A stretch of 64,000 nucleotides of DNA from Pedobacter yulinensis (lineage in GTDB: Bacteria > Bacteroidota > Bacteroidia > Sphingobacteriales > Sphingobacteriaceae): the NCBI RefSeq assembly GCF_003029735.1, contig NZ_KZ686271.1, positions 1 to 64,000 on the forward strand, read 5' to 3'. The notes beneath the pieces are model-generated. The model was not told the DNA's origin. It made no database searches and was given only the letters and a program-made list of their open reading frames with translations. Below are positions 35,544 through 45,838 of this stretch, one piece after another (position 1 is the first letter of the stretch; each line of letters begins with the position of its first letter). A program made the translations under genes and the position numbers.

Positions 35544-36011
35544 ATGATTCAACTCCTCGGGGAATTCGATTGTAAACTGGATGCGAAAGGCCGCCTAAGT
35601 GTGCCTTCTTCGCTGAAGAAGCAATTGCCCGATGTGGAGCGCGACGGACTGGTAATTAACCGGGGTTTTGAAAAACACCTGGTTATTTATCCGAAGCGGG
35701 TTTGGGAGCAGATTGTTGCAGATTTATCTTCGCTGAACCCTTATGAAAAGAAGAACCGGGATTTCATCCGTTTCTTTACAAGGGGTGCTACCGATCTGTC
35801 CCTGGATGCGGCCGGAAGAATTCTGCTGCCAAGGGCGCTGACTGACTTTGCCGGTATCGGGAATGAGGTGGTGCTTGCTTGTCAGCTGGATAAGATCGAG
35901 GTGTGGGATAAGCAGGCGTATGATGGTTTGTTCGATGATGAGCCTGAGAATTTTGCTAATCTGGCCGAAGAGGTTATGGGCAACAAAGCAAGGGGGGCGC
36001 ATGGAGCATAA
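35544..36011 (+). CDS. mraZ: MraZ, transcriptional regulator of the dcw cluster
   Basis: 155 residues with two AbrB/SpoVT-like halves. The paired DxK/RGR motifs are visible: LDAKGRLSVPSSLKK at about residue 8-22 and LDAAGRILLPRALTD at about 86-100. It binds the repeated TGGGN-type sites upstream of its own gene and controls the cluster. It overlaps rsmH by 11 bp. Confidence 0.95.
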   Translation: MIQLLGEFDCKLDAKGRLSVPSSLKKQLPDVERDGLVINRGFEKHLVIYPKRVWEQIVADLSSLNPYEKKNRDFIRFFTRGATDLSLDAAGRILLPRALTDFAGIGNEVVLACQLDKIEVWDKQAYDGLFDDEPENFANLAEEVMGNKARGAHGA

Positions 36012-36906
36012 TTACCACGTGCCTGTTTTGCTTGCTGAGTCTGTCGACGGGCTGAACATTCGTCCGGACGGCATTTATGTAGATGTGACATTCGGTGGCG
36101 GCGGTCACTCGCGCGAAATCTTGAAACGACTCGGGCCAGCGGGAAAACTCGTGGCATTTGATCAGGACCCTGACGCGCAGCGAAACCGTCCTGACGATCC
36201 GCGATTTATTTTTGTTGACCAAAACTTCGGCTTTCTAAAAAATAGCCTTCGGCTTAAAGGCTTTAAGCAGGTAGACGGCATCCTGGCAGACCTGGGCGTT
36301 TCGTCGCACCAGTTCGACGAGGCGGAAAGGGGTTTCTCCATTCGTGCCAATGCGGCGCTCGACATGCGAATGGATCAGCAGCGCGATCTGACGGCTGCTC
36401 ATGTCTTGAATACTTACAGCGAAGAATCGCTGCATAAAATATTCGGCATTTATGGCGAAGTGAAAAATGCCCGCACGCTTGCACGCACGGTGGTTACGTG
36501 CCGCTTAACTGCACCGTTTACCGATATAGACGGTTTCAAATCGGCTATCGCTGCCTGCATCCCGAAAGGAAAAGCACATAAATACCTGGCGCAGGTTTTC
36601 CAGGCGCTGCGTATTGAAGTGAATGCTGAAATGCAGATGCTCGAACAATTCCTGGAGCAGGCTGCAGAGGTTCTGCGTCCGGGCGGGCGCCTTGTGGTCA
36701 TTTCTTACCACTCGCTCGAAGACCGGCCGGTAAAGAATTTTATGGCCCGGGGCAAAATCAGGGGAGAGGTGGAAAAGGATTTTTTTGGCAACCAGCAAAA
36801 GCCTTTTAAAGTGATTACCCGCAACCCCGTAGAAGCAGCCGAAGCAGAAGTAACTGTAAACAATCGTGCACGCAGTGCCAAATTGAGAATAGCGGAAAAG
36901 ATATGA
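36001..36906 (+). CDS. rsmH: 16S rRNA m4C1402 methyltransferase
   Basis: 301 residues from the ATG at 36001 (MEHNYHVPVLLAESVDGL), which fits the family's N-terminus. The frame is open further upstream, but this start is the right one, because an earlier one would overlap most of mraZ. SAM-binding VDVTFGGGGHSREIL, LADLGVSSHQFDEAERGFSIR, and ISYHSLEDRPVKNFM are family blocks. It methylates C1402 N4 of 16S rRNA. It overlaps ftsL by 4 bp. Confidence 0.96.
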   Translation: MEHNYHVPVLLAESVDGLNIRPDGIYVDVTFGGGGHSREILKRLGPAGKLVAFDQDPDAQRNRPDDPRFIFVDQNFGFLKNSLRLKGFKQVDGILADLGVSSHQFDEAERGFSIRANAALDMRMDQQRDLTAAHVLNTYSEESLHKIFGIYGEVKNARTLARTVVTCRLTAPFTDIDGFKSAIAACIPKGKAHKYLAQVFQALRIEVNAEMQMLEQFLEQAAEVLRPGGRLVVISYHSLEDRPVKNFMARGKIRGEVEKDFFGNQQKPFKVITRNPVEAAEAEVTVNNRARSAKLRIAEKI

Positions 36907-37319
36907 ACAAGTTCAGAGAACATATCGATGTTGCACCTGAAGAAGAGGAAGATCTTGGCATCAAGATCAAACAGGCGCCTGCGCCGGCCCAGGCCGAAGA
37001 ACGGAACCTGCTTGCCACTTTTTTCCGGGAAGGTGTGGTTTCAAAAGAAACCGCGACTGAGATGTTGCCTTTCCTGATCTTCCTGGCTTTTATCGGTATG
37101 ATTTATATCGCCAACAGTCATTTCGCGGTTCGTAATATCCGAAACATAGACAAACTGGGGAAGGAAGTGAAAGAACTGAGCTGGGAATATAAATCGCTCA
37201 AAGCTGACCTCATGTTTAAGAGTAAGCTGACAGAGGTTGCAAAAACGGTCGATACCCTGGGTATCAAAGAACTGGTCGAACCACCAAAAAAAATAGTGAT
37301 CAACGAAAATGAACATTAG
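36903..37319 (+). CDS. ftsL: FtsL-like division protein
   Basis: 138 residues. About 55 cytoplasmic residues (Glu-rich start, then AERNLLATFFREG) come before a single membrane helix (MLPFLIFLAFIGMIYIAN) and a periplasmic coiled coil (IRNIDKLGKEVKELSWEYKSLKADLMFKSKL). This topology and its place between rsmH and the division PBP identify FtsL, although sequence conservation is low, as usual for FtsL. It overlaps the PBP gene by 11 bp. Confidence 0.8.
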   Translation: MNKFREHIDVAPEEEEDLGIKIKQAPAPAQAEERNLLATFFREGVVSKETATEMLPFLIFLAFIGMIYIANSHFAVRNIRNIDKLGKEVKELSWEYKSLKADLMFKSKLTEVAKTVDTLGIKELVEPPKKIVINENEH

Positions 37320-39411
37320 AACCAATATTCTTCTTCGTGTATACCTGGCTTTCGGGTTGATTGTGCTGTTAGCCGTGGCGGTATTGGTACGGCTGTGTCA
37401 GGTTCAGTACATTCAAGGCAGCAAATGGCGCGCCATGGCCGATAGTCTTTCTACCCGGTATATGAACGTCGAGGCTGTAAGGGGCAACATCTACTCGGTC
37501 GACGGAAGCCTCCTGGCAACCTCGGTGCCTGAGTATGAGCTCCGTGTGGACCTGTATGCCGGCGGCATACAGGATGACCGGTTGTTCAATAGTAAGGTTG
37601 ATTCGCTGGCCATGAAGCTGGCTTCCTTTTTTAAAGACCGGTCGGCCAAAGAGTATTCAAGATACCTTCGTCATGCCCGTCAGGACAGCGTACGTTACCT
37701 GCTGCTCAAGCGCCGGGTTTCTTACCAGGACCTGAAAGAGGTGCGCAGTTTTCCTTTGTTCAACGTAGGCAAGTACAGTGGCGGCCTGATCGCGGTACAG
37801 CAGAACAAGCGGGTGCTGCCGTTCCGTGCGCTGGCGGCTAGAACGATCGGTTACAAAAACGACAACGTATCCAACCCGGTAGGGCTTGAAGGCGCGTATG
37901 GTGATTATATTAACGGCGAAACCGGCAAACGGCTGATGCAGCGCATTGCCGGCGGTGTCTGGATGCCCGTTAACGACGAAGCGGAGGTTTCACCGAAAGA
38001 TGGTGCCGACATCATTTCGACTATTGATATCAATATGCAGGACCTTGCCCAAAGTGCACTTGAAAAGCAGCTGATCAAGGCAGATGCAGACCATGGAACT
38101 GTGATTTTGATGGAGGTCAATACCGGCGAAGTCCGGGCAGTAGCGAATTATACGCGGGAAAGCGAAGGCGTGTACAAAGAAAAATTCAACTATGCCATCG
38201 CTGCAAGTCAGGACCCGGGTTCTACCTTTAAACTGGCCTCATATATGGCCTTACTGGAAGATGGGAAAATCGACACGAATGATTATGTGGAAACCGGCAA
38301 CTATAGAATACCAGGGCACACAATCAAAGATTCGCATGGCAGTATCGGCACAGTAACCGTAAAAAAAGCATTTGAAGAATCTTCAAACGCTGCCATTGCC
38401 AAGCTGGTCAACACGCATTACAAGGATAACCCCAAGCAGTTTACAGATCATTTGTACGACATTCATATGAATGAAAAGCTGCAGCTGCAGATCCCGGGCG
38501 AGGCACGCCCTGTCATTAAAAACCCCTCTAACAAGAGCTGGAATAAAAATATGACGCTGCCGCAAATGGCCTATGGCTATGAAATGCAGATCACGCCGCT
38601 TCAAATGCTGGCTTTCTACAACGCGGTAGCCAATAACGGTCGGTATATCGCACCTATTTTTGTGCGGGAAATCAGACGCCTTGGCAACCCGATCGAGCAG
38701 TTTCAGGCGCGCGTGATCAAAGAGCAGATCTGTTCTGAAAAGACGGTGAAGACGCTGCAGGAAATGCTCGAAGGTGTTATCTCTGAAGGTACGGGCAAAC
38801 AGATTATTTATAACCCTTTGTATAAAGTTGCGGGCAAAACAGGAACAGCACAGGTTGCTGATGACAACCGGGGCTACAAAGGCAAACGCTCGTACCAGGC
38901 CTCCTTCTGCGGATATTTCCCGGCAGATAAACCAAAGTATTCGATGATCGTGGTGATCAATAACCCAAAAAAGATCAGTTATTACGGCTCGTTTGCAGCC
39001 GGACCGGTATTCAGGGAGATTGCCGACCGCATTTACGCCAGTGACATGCGAATGTATAACCCGGTTTCTGAGGTCATTGCCGGAACAGTCAATATGCCAC
39101 GCGCCAAGTCAGGCCAGATCAAGGCAACGAAGAAAGTTTACCGGGCGCTTGGCCTTAAACCGCTTTTCGCCTCAAACTCTGAATATTTCAACGCGGTCGA
39201 TGAAAGTGGCGGACTGGTATTTGAAGAAAGCAATACGCCGAAAGGCAGCATGCCGAACGTAAAGGGTATGGGTCTTAAAGATGCCCTGTATCTGCTTGGC
39301 AATGTCGGCCTTAAAGCCAAGATCAAAGGAAGCGGCAAGGTCATTGCCCAGTCGATCGCGCCCGGGAGCCGGATCGGTAAAGGTTTGTCTGTATTTATTG
39401 AATTGGAATAG
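37309..39411 (+). CDS. ftsI: division-specific penicillin-binding protein (FtsI/PBP3-like) with PASTA domain
   Basis: 700 residues. One N-terminal membrane helix (about 8-30), a dimerisation domain, and a transpeptidase domain with all three active-site motifs: Ser305-x-x-Lys308 (PGSTFK), Ser358-Ser359-Asn360 and Lys510-Thr-Gly512 (AGKTGTAQ). A PASTA-like domain occupies about 640-700 (MPNVKGMGLKDALYLLGNVGL). It crosslinks septal peptidoglycan with FtsW. The start gives an 11-bp overlap with ftsL. Confidence 0.93.
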   Translation: MNIRTNILLRVYLAFGLIVLLAVAVLVRLCQVQYIQGSKWRAMADSLSTRYMNVEAVRGNIYSVDGSLLATSVPEYELRVDLYAGGIQDDRLFNSKVDSLAMKLASFFKDRSAKEYSRYLRHARQDSVRYLLLKRRVSYQDLKEVRSFPLFNVGKYSGGLIAVQQNKRVLPFRALAARTIGYKNDNVSNPVGLEGAYGDYINGETGKRLMQRIAGGVWMPVNDEAEVSPKDGADIISTIDINMQDLAQSALEKQLIKADADHGTVILMEVNTGEVRAVANYTRESEGVYKEKFNYAIAASQDPGSTFKLASYMALLEDGKIDTNDYVETGNYRIPGHTIKDSHGSIGTVTVKKAFEESSNAAIAKLVNTHYKDNPKQFTDHLYDIHMNEKLQLQIPGEARPVIKNPSNKSWNKNMTLPQMAYGYEMQITPLQMLAFYNAVANNGRYIAPIFVREIRRLGNPIEQFQARVIKEQICSEKTVKTLQEMLEGVISEGTGKQIIYNPLYKVAGKTGTAQVADDNRGYKGKRSYQASFCGYFPADKPKYSMIVVINNPKKISYYGSFAAGPVFREIADRIYASDMRMYNPVSEVIAGTVNMPRAKSGQIKATKKVYRALGLKPLFASNSEYFNAVDESGGLVFEESNTPKGSMPNVKGMGLKDALYLLGNVGLKAKIKGSGKVIAQSIAPGSRIGKGLSVFIELE

Positions 39412-39416
39412 TGCAT

Positions 39417-40874
39417 ATGCAGTTGAAAGAGATATTATATGGTGTTCAGCTTCTTGAGGTGAGCGGAAGTACAGAGAAAGAGATCCATTCCCTGTGTTCT
39501 GACTCGCGTAAGGCTGCGCCCGGTGGTATCTTTATTGCCATAAAAGGTACGCTTAGTGACGGGCATGCGTTTATTTCCCAGACAATTGCGGCGGGCATTA
39601 CCGCTGTGGTCTGCGCGCAATTTCCTGCCAGCCTGCAGGCTGAGGTAACTTACATCAGGGTGCCGGAACCGGCTGCTGCCCTGGGAATCATGGCTTCGAA
39701 CTTTTACGGCCAGCCCTCTTCGGCACTCAAGCTGGTCGGCGTTACGGGCACAAATGGGAAAACAACCATTGCAACCTTACTTTTCAGGTTGTTTCGGGAT
39801 ATGGGCTATAAGGCAGGACTGCTTTCGACGGTAGAAAACTATGTAAATGACCGGGTCGTTCCGGCTACACATACCACACCGGATCCGCTGGCGCTTAACC
39901 TGCTGCTGCGCGAAATGGTCGACGCCGGCTGCGATTATTGTTTTATGGAAGTCAGTTCGCATGCGGTAGCCCAGCACCGCATCAGTGGCTTGTCTTTTTC
40001 CGGCGGCGTTTTCTCAAACCTCACGCACGACCATCTGGATTTCCACAAGACATTTGACCAATACCTAGGCGCGAAAAAGGCATTCTTCGATGCGCTGCCT
40101 AAGTCGGCTTTCGCCCTGACCAACCTCGACGACAGAAACGGCGTGGTCATGCTGCAGAATACCCGTGCACACAAAAAAACCTATGCGCTGAAACAGCTGG
40201 CAGATTTTAAAGGCAAGATTCTCGATAACCAGTTCACAGGCCTGCACATGGAGGTAGACCAGGAAGACGTGTATTTCAGGCTTGTCGGCTCATTCAACGC
40301 GTACAACATTATGGCCGTTTACGGTACTGCCATTCTTCTGGAGCAGGACAAGTTGGGCGTGCTGACGGCCCTGAGCCGTTTACAGGGTGCAGAAGGGCGC
40401 TTTGACTATACCGTATCTGCCGCAGGCGTAATCGGCATCGTTGACTATGCACATACACCAGATGCGGTTCAGAACGTGCTCAGCACCATACAGAACATCC
40501 GCAAAGGGACCGAACAGGTCATTACGGTTATCGGTTGCGGCGGTGACCGTGACAAGACCAAGCGGCCGGTCATGGCACAGGTTGCCTGCGACTGGAGCGA
40601 TAAAGTGATTCTTACTTCAGATAATCCGCGCAGCGAAGACCCGCAGGCTATTCTTGACGATATGCAGACAGGCGTAACCCCCAGCAACAGCAGGAAAGTG
40701 CTTGTGATCAGCGATCGCAAGGAGGCCATCAAAACGGCGTTTCACCTGGCCGGTAAAGGCGATATTATCCTCGTTGCCGGTAAGGGACATGAAAAATACC
40801 AGGAAATAAACGGGGTGCGCAAGCATTTTGACGATAAGGAAATACTGACTGAACTATTTAACCAGGCAAGCTAA
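39417..40874 (+). CDS. murE: UDP-MurNAc-tripeptide synthetase, DAP-adding
   Basis: 485 residues from the ATG at 39417; a GTG at 39411 overlapping the previous stop is possible but unlikely. It adds meso-diaminopimelate to UDP-MurNAc-L-Ala-D-Glu. ATP-binding [15 protein letters not shown] at about 107-121; the substrate-choice motif is [13 protein letters not shown] being the mark of meso-DAP rather than lysine. This implies a DAP-type peptidoglycan, in line with dapA in the window. It overlaps mraY by 1 bp (TAATG). Confidence 0.96.
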   Translation: MQLKEILYGVQLLEVSGSTEKEIHSLCSDSRKAAPGGIFIAIKGTLSDGHAFISQTIAAGITAVVCAQFPASLQAEVTYIRVPEPAAALGIMASNFYGQPSSALKLVGVTGTNGKTTIATLLFRLFRDMGYKAGLLSTVENYVNDRVVPATHTTPDPLALNLLLREMVDAGCDYCFMEVSSHAVAQHRISGLSFSGGVFSNLTHDHLDFHKTFDQYLGAKKAFFDALPKSAFALTNLDDRNGVVMLQNTRAHKKTYALKQLADFKGKILDNQFTGLHMEVDQEDVYFRLVGSFNAYNIMAVYGTAILLEQDKLGVLTALSRLQGAEGRFDYTVSAAGVIGIVDYAHTPDAVQNVLSTIQNIRKGTEQVITVIGCGGDRDKTKRPVMAQVACDWSDKVILTSDNPRSEDPQAILDDMQTGVTPSNSRKVLVISDRKEAIKTAFHLAGKGDIILVAGKGHEKYQEINGVRKHFDDKEILTELFNQAS

Positions 40875-42118
40875 TGTTGTATCATCTGTTCGAATATCTG
40901 CGTGAGCACTACAACTTTCCCGGGGGAAGGCTTTTTCAGTACATTACATTCCGTACCTCACTTGCCATTATCCTGTCGCTGGTCATTACAACGGTGTTTG
41001 GCCGGCGTATCATCGACTTTCTGCATTCGAAGCAGGTAGGCGAAACGGTAAGAAACCTGGGGCTGGAAGGGCAGATGCAGAAACAGGGAACACCGACCAT
41101 GGGTGGAATCATGATCCTGCTGGGTATCCTGGTGCCAACCATCCTGCTCGGCAACCTCACCAATGTTTATGTGGTGCTTATGATCATCACCACGGTATGG
41201 ATGGGGGCGATCGGTTTTCTCGATGACTACATCAAGGTATTCCGTAAAAACAAAGAAGGGCTGGCCGGCCGCTTTAAAATCGTAGGTCAGGTCGGACTTG
41301 CCCTGATCATTGGCTGGACCATGTATTTTCATCCGGGCATCGTTGTCAGACAGACGGTTGGCGACACCACGCCCGAGTCTGAAGTGCCGATCGTATTGCG
41401 CAAAAAAGGTGAGAATTTTTATTACACGCAGGATGTTAAATCGACCAAGACCAATGTGCCTTTTTATAAGAACAATGAATTCGATTATGCCAAGGTGCTG
41501 AAATTTTTAGGTCCAGGCTATGAAAAATACGCGGTCTTTACGTTTATTCTGCTGGTCGTGATCATCATCACAGCTGTATCGAATGGGGCGAACATCACAG
41601 ATGGCATCGACGGACTTGCTACAGGCACGTCGGCAGTAATCGGAATTACACTGGGTATTCTGGCTTATGTTTCGGGTAATACGGTTATCGCGGAATACCT
41701 GAACATCATGTACATTCCGAATTCGGGCGAACTGATGATCTTTGCTGGCGCATTCGTCGGCGCATGCGTTGGTTTTCTGTGGTACAACTCTTACCCGGCG
41801 CAAGTCTTTATGGGTGATACGGGAAGCCTGGCAATTGGGGGCATCATTGCTGCGTTCGCGATCATGATCCGTAAGGAATTGCTGATCCCGATCCTGTGCG
41901 GCGTATTCCTGATCGAAAATTTATCGGTCATTATCCAGGTGTCCTATTTCAAGTACACGAAAAAACGGTTCGGCGAAGGCCGGCGTGTTTTTCTGATGTC
42001 GCCGCTGCACCATCACTACCAGAAAAAAGGATACCATGAAGCCAAGATCGTTACGCGGTTCTGGATTATTGGGATCATGCTGGCCATCATTACCATTGTC
42101 ACATTAAAAGTCAGGTAA
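40874..42118 (+). CDS. mraY: phospho-MurNAc-pentapeptide translocase
   Basis: 414 residues and about ten membrane helices. It links phospho-MurNAc-pentapeptide to undecaprenyl phosphate, giving lipid I. Conserved blocks: [25 protein letters not shown] (Asp pair of the active site), [13 protein letters not shown] and [13 protein letters not shown] soluble insert of about 65 residues (TPESEVPIV to near KVLKFLG) between helices 4 and 5 is longer than in E. coli, typical for this phylum. MurF should act before it but is not encoded here. Confidence 0.96.
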   Translation: MLYHLFEYLREHYNFPGGRLFQYITFRTSLAIILSLVITTVFGRRIIDFLHSKQVGETVRNLGLEGQMQKQGTPTMGGIMILLGILVPTILLGNLTNVYVVLMIITTVWMGAIGFLDDYIKVFRKNKEGLAGRFKIVGQVGLALIIGWTMYFHPGIVVRQTVGDTTPESEVPIVLRKKGENFYYTQDVKSTKTNVPFYKNNEFDYAKVLKFLGPGYEKYAVFTFILLVVIIITAVSNGANITDGIDGLATGTSAVIGITLGILAYVSGNTVIAEYLNIMYIPNSGELMIFAGAFVGACVGFLWYNSYPAQVFMGDTGSLAIGGIIAAFAIMIRKELLIPILCGVFLIENLSVIIQVSYFKYTKKRFGEGRRVFLMSPLHHHYQKKGYHEAKIVTRFWIIGIMLAIITIVTLKVR

Positions 42119-42119
42119 A

Positions 42120-43463
42120 ATGGAGCAGAAGCGGATCGTCATATTGGGTGCAGGAGAAAGCGGGGTTGGCGCGGCCATGCTTGCGAAAAAGCAGGGCTTT
42201 GAGGTTTTCGTGTCAGACATGGCTGAAATTGCAGAGAACTATAAGTCTCAGCTGCAGTCCATGCAGGTAGCGTTCGAGGAAGGGCGTCACAGTGAAGCAG
42301 ACATCCTGAATGCCGACGAGGTGATCAAGAGCCCTGGAATTCCGCCAACGGCGCCGCTGATTCAGGCTTTAAAGACCAGGGGTATACCGGTTATTTCTGA
42401 GATTGAGTTTGCAAAGCGTTACACGAAGGCGCGCACGGTGTGCATAACCGGGTCAAATGGCAAGTCGACTACCACCATGCTCACGTATCATATTCTGAAA
42501 AACGGCGGACTGCATGTCGGCCTGGCCGGCAATATCGGGAAGAGTTTTGCAGCACAGGTGGCTACTGCTGATTTTGATTGGTATGTGCTGGAGATCAGCA
42601 GTTTCATGCTTGATGATATGTACCAGTTCAGGGCAGATATTTCCCTACTGCTGAACATTACACCCGACCACCTGGACCGCTATGATTACAAGATGGAGAA
42701 TTACGTGCGCTCAAAAATGAGGATTCTTCAAAACCAGACCGAAGACGACGTCTTCATTTATTGTGCTGATGATGAGGAAATAACCAGGGCGCTGGCGGGT
42801 ATGACCATCAGACCAAAAACGTATGCTTTCAGCATCAGACACCAGGTGCCGCAGGGCGCTTACTTAGAGAACAACGAGCTATTTATCAACATAAACCAAC
42901 AAGAACCATTCACCATGTCTATTTCAGAACTCGCATTGCAGGGCAAGCACAACATCCACAACTCAATGGCTTCAGGCATTGTTGCAAAAGTCATTGAGCT
43001 GCGCAATGAATCCATCCGCGAAAGCATGGGGAACTTTAAAAATATTCCGCACCGGCTCGAGCATGTTGCGCGCATTTCAGGAATCGATTTCGTGAATGAC
43101 AGTAAGGCAACCAATGTCAACTCAACCTGGTATGCCCTGGAAAGCATGAACAGTGACGTGGTGCTGATCATGGGTGGCGTTGACAAAGGAAATGATTACC
43201 AGATGCTGAAAGACCTTGTCCAGTCTAAGGTGAAGGCCATCGTTTGCCTTGGAAAAGATAACAAACGCATTCATGAGGCCTTCGAAGATGATGTGGAGGT
43301 TATTGTGAATACGTTCTCTGCCTTCGAGGCCGTTCAGATCGCTTATCACCTGGCAAAAAAAGGCGACACCGTCCTGCTTTCGCCGGCCTGTGCAAGTTTT
43401 GATCTTTTTAAAAATTATGAAGACCGTGGTAACCAGTTCAAACTGGCCGTAAAAGAATTGTAA
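42120..43463 (+). CDS. murD: UDP-MurNAc-L-alanine-D-glutamate ligase
   Basis: 447 residues. It adds D-Glu to UDP-MurNAc-L-Ala. N-terminal UDP-binding Rossmann part with ILGAGESGVGAAMLAKKQG, ATP-binding CITGSNGKSTTTMLTYHIL at about 110, NITPDHLDRYDY and the C-terminal FVNDSKATNVNSTW. It begins 1 nt after mraY stops. Confidence 0.96.
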   Translation: MEQKRIVILGAGESGVGAAMLAKKQGFEVFVSDMAEIAENYKSQLQSMQVAFEEGRHSEADILNADEVIKSPGIPPTAPLIQALKTRGIPVISEIEFAKRYTKARTVCITGSNGKSTTTMLTYHILKNGGLHVGLAGNIGKSFAAQVATADFDWYVLEISSFMLDDMYQFRADISLLLNITPDHLDRYDYKMENYVRSKMRILQNQTEDDVFIYCADDEEITRALAGMTIRPKTYAFSIRHQVPQGAYLENNELFININQQEPFTMSISELALQGKHNIHNSMASGIVAKVIELRNESIRESMGNFKNIPHRLEHVARISGIDFVNDSKATNVNSTWYALESMNSDVVLIMGGVDKGNDYQMLKDLVQSKVKAIVCLGKDNKRIHEAFEDDVEVIVNTFSAFEAVQIAYHLAKKGDTVLLSPACASFDLFKNYEDRGNQFKLAVKEL

Positions 43464-43465
43464 TT

Positions 43466-44632
43466 ATGTTTTCAGTTCAGGCATTACTCAGTAAAACAAA
43501 AGGCGACCGGTGGATCTGGCTGATCATCGTGCTGCTTTCGCTTATCTCGATCCTTACCGTCTACAGTGCTACAGGTACCCTGGCGTACAAACAGGGCAAA
43601 ACGGTCGAGAAACTGCTGCTGACCAAGCATCTTATTTTTGTGCTGATGGGCATTGCTATGATCTATTTTTCTCATTTGCTCGATTACCGGTATTATGCCG
43701 GCATTTCGAAGATCCTGATGATCATTACGATTCCGCTGCTGTTTTATACGGCGGTTTTTGGCGAAAATATTAATGAGGCTTCGCGTTGGGTTAAAATTCC
43801 AATCATTGGACTGACCTTTCAGACATCCGATCTGGCCAAGGTGGCACTGATTACTTTCCTGGCGCGAATGCTGACCAAAAAACAGGAGCAGATCAAGAAC
43901 CTGCGGGAGTCTTTTTTGCCCATTATGGGCTCTGTTTGCGTTGTTTTTGGGCTGATTGCCTGGGCAAACATGTCTACTGCGATCATGTTATTCGGTGTAA
44001 GCATCCTGCTGCTGATCATGGGGCGCATCAGCATCAAACAGATTGCTGCGGTCTGCGTAGGCGGTGCCGTATTGCTTACATTCATCGTGTTTCTTGGTCC
44101 AAGGGCGGGTACCTATAAGTCGCGGATCAACTCATTTCTTCATCCGGAACTTCAGCATTCTGACAAAACCTTCCAGGCAGATCAAAGTAAAATTGCGCTG
44201 GCCACCGGCGGATTTTTTGGCAAGGGGCCTGGCAACAGTACGCAGCGCAACTTTCTGCCACACCCCTATTCTGATTTTATTTTCGCCATCATCGTCGAAG
44301 AATACGGACTTTTTGGGGCGCTGATCATGATCACCCTGTACTTGGTCCTGCTTTACCGCTGTATAAAGATTGTGACCAAGGCCCCGAAAGCATTCGGGGC
44401 GCTGCTTGCGGCGGGCCTTAGTTTTAGCCTGACCATCCAGGCCTTCGCCAACATGGCCGTAGCCGTAGGGCTGGGACCGGTAACCGGCGTACCGCTTCCC
44501 CTTGTTAGCATGGGTGGAACATCGATCATATTTACCAGTGTCGCTTTTGGTATTATACTGAGCGTAAGCCGCGATGTTGAAGAAGGCAGCAGCAAAAAAG
44601 TGGTGATTGGCGAAATCCCGTCAATGGGTTAA
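43466..44632 (+). CDS. ftsW: FtsW, septal peptidoglycan glycosyltransferase
   Basis: 388 residues and about ten membrane helices of the SEDS family. It polymerises septal glycan strands together with the division PBP. Visible: GASRWVKIP-type motif here as EASRWVKIPIIGLTFQTSDLAK, ANMSTAIMLFGVSILLL, HSDKTFQADQSKIALATGGFFGKGPGNS and PLPLVSMGGTSI. It follows murD after 2 nt. Confidence 0.94.
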   Translation: MFSVQALLSKTKGDRWIWLIIVLLSLISILTVYSATGTLAYKQGKTVEKLLLTKHLIFVLMGIAMIYFSHLLDYRYYAGISKILMIITIPLLFYTAVFGENINEASRWVKIPIIGLTFQTSDLAKVALITFLARMLTKKQEQIKNLRESFLPIMGSVCVVFGLIAWANMSTAIMLFGVSILLLIMGRISIKQIAAVCVGGAVLLTFIVFLGPRAGTYKSRINSFLHPELQHSDKTFQADQSKIALATGGFFGKGPGNSTQRNFLPHPYSDFIFAIIVEEYGLFGALIMITLYLVLLYRCIKIVTKAPKAFGALLAAGLSFSLTIQAFANMAVAVGLGPVTGVPLPLVSMGGTSIIFTSVAFGIILSVSRDVEEGSSKKVVIGEIPSMG

Positions 44633-44724
44633 AGAGCAAGATTTACAGTGAAAGTTTAAATTGATAAAAACCAATAGAAAATAGAAGCAGTGTTCAACAC
44701 CAGATAGCTGTGAAAAATTAAACG

Positions 44725-45837
44725 ATGAATAATTCCCCAAAAATTATCATATCAGGCGGAGGCACCGGCGGGCATATATTTCCCGCCGTGGCCATAGCCA
44801 ACGCGCTGCGCCGGCTCAGGCCCGGCTGCGAGATACTTTTTGTGGGTGCAAATGGTCGTATGGAAATGGAAAAGGTGCCGGCTGCGGGTTACCAGATTCG
44901 CGGATTAAACATCAGCGGAATTCAGCGCGGATCGATTCTCAAAAACCTTGGCCTGCCGTTTAAAATTATAAAAAGTCTGTTCGACGCCCTGCAGATTATT
45001 CGTGAGTTCAGACCGGATGTGGCAGTGGGTGTTGGCGGCTACGCCTCCGGACCGCTGCTGTACGCTGCTTCACTGCGAAAGATACCATACCTGATCCAGG
45101 AGCAGAATTCATATGCCGGCGTAACCAACAAGTGGCTTAGCAGGAAAGCGAGGAAAATTTGTGTGGCCTTTGACGGGATGGAGCAATTCTTCCCTGCTGA
45201 TGTGATTTTGAAAACCGGGAACCCCGTCAGAAAAGATGTGGTCGAGATTACGGGCAAACGCCTGCAAGCTGCGGCGGCTTTCGGGATTCAGGCCCACAAG
45301 AAAACAATTTTAGTTACGGGTGGAAGTCTGGGTGCGGGAACGTTGAACCGCAGCGTCGAGAAACACCTCGACGAGCTTATTGCCGCCGATGTACAGGTGA
45401 TCTGGCAGACGGGTAGGTTTTATTATAAAGGGATCACCGAGCGGCTGGGCACCAGCCTGCACGGCAATATCCGCGTCCTGGAATTTCTTAACCACATGGA
45501 CCTGGCCTACGCAGCAGCAGACCTGATCATTTCACGGGCCGGCGCAGGCACCATTGCTGAACTTTGTCTTATTGAAAAGCCGGTCATTCTGGTGCCTTCA
45601 CCGAATGTGGCCGAAGACCACCAGACCAAGAATGCCATGGCGCTCGTAAAAAACAGAGCGGCGGTGCTGATCAATGACCGGTCGGCAGAAGATACCCTGG
45701 TTAAAGAAGCGCTGAGGCTCCTGGAGAACGCGGAGCTGGTCAGAGAGCTGTCTCAGAATATTGGAAAAATGGCATTACACAATGCCGATACAGTTATTGC
45801 AACCGAAGTGTTAAAACTTGCAGACCTGAAGAATTAA
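44725..45837 (+). CDS. murG: UDP-GlcNAc:lipid I N-acetylglucosaminyltransferase
   Basis: 370 residues. It makes lipid II from lipid I at the inner face of the membrane. Features: SGGGTGGHIFPAVAIANAL at about residue 9-27 (the two Gly-rich loops of GT28), VGVGGYASGP, LIQEQNSYAGVTNK and SRAGAGTIAELCLIEKP. There is a 92-nt gap after ftsW, with no visible terminator. It ends 1 nt before murC. Confidence 0.96.
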   Translation: MNNSPKIIISGGGTGGHIFPAVAIANALRRLRPGCEILFVGANGRMEMEKVPAAGYQIRGLNISGIQRGSILKNLGLPFKIIKSLFDALQIIREFRPDVAVGVGGYASGPLLYAASLRKIPYLIQEQNSYAGVTNKWLSRKARKICVAFDGMEQFFPADVILKTGNPVRKDVVEITGKRLQAAAAFGIQAHKKTILVTGGSLGAGTLNRSVEKHLDELIAADVQVIWQTGRFYYKGITERLGTSLHGNIRVLEFLNHMDLAYAAADLIISRAGAGTIAELCLIEKPVILVPSPNVAEDHQTKNAMALVKNRAAVLINDRSAEDTLVKEALRLLENAELVRELSQNIGKMALHNADTVIATEVLKLADLKN

Positions 45838-45838
45838 G

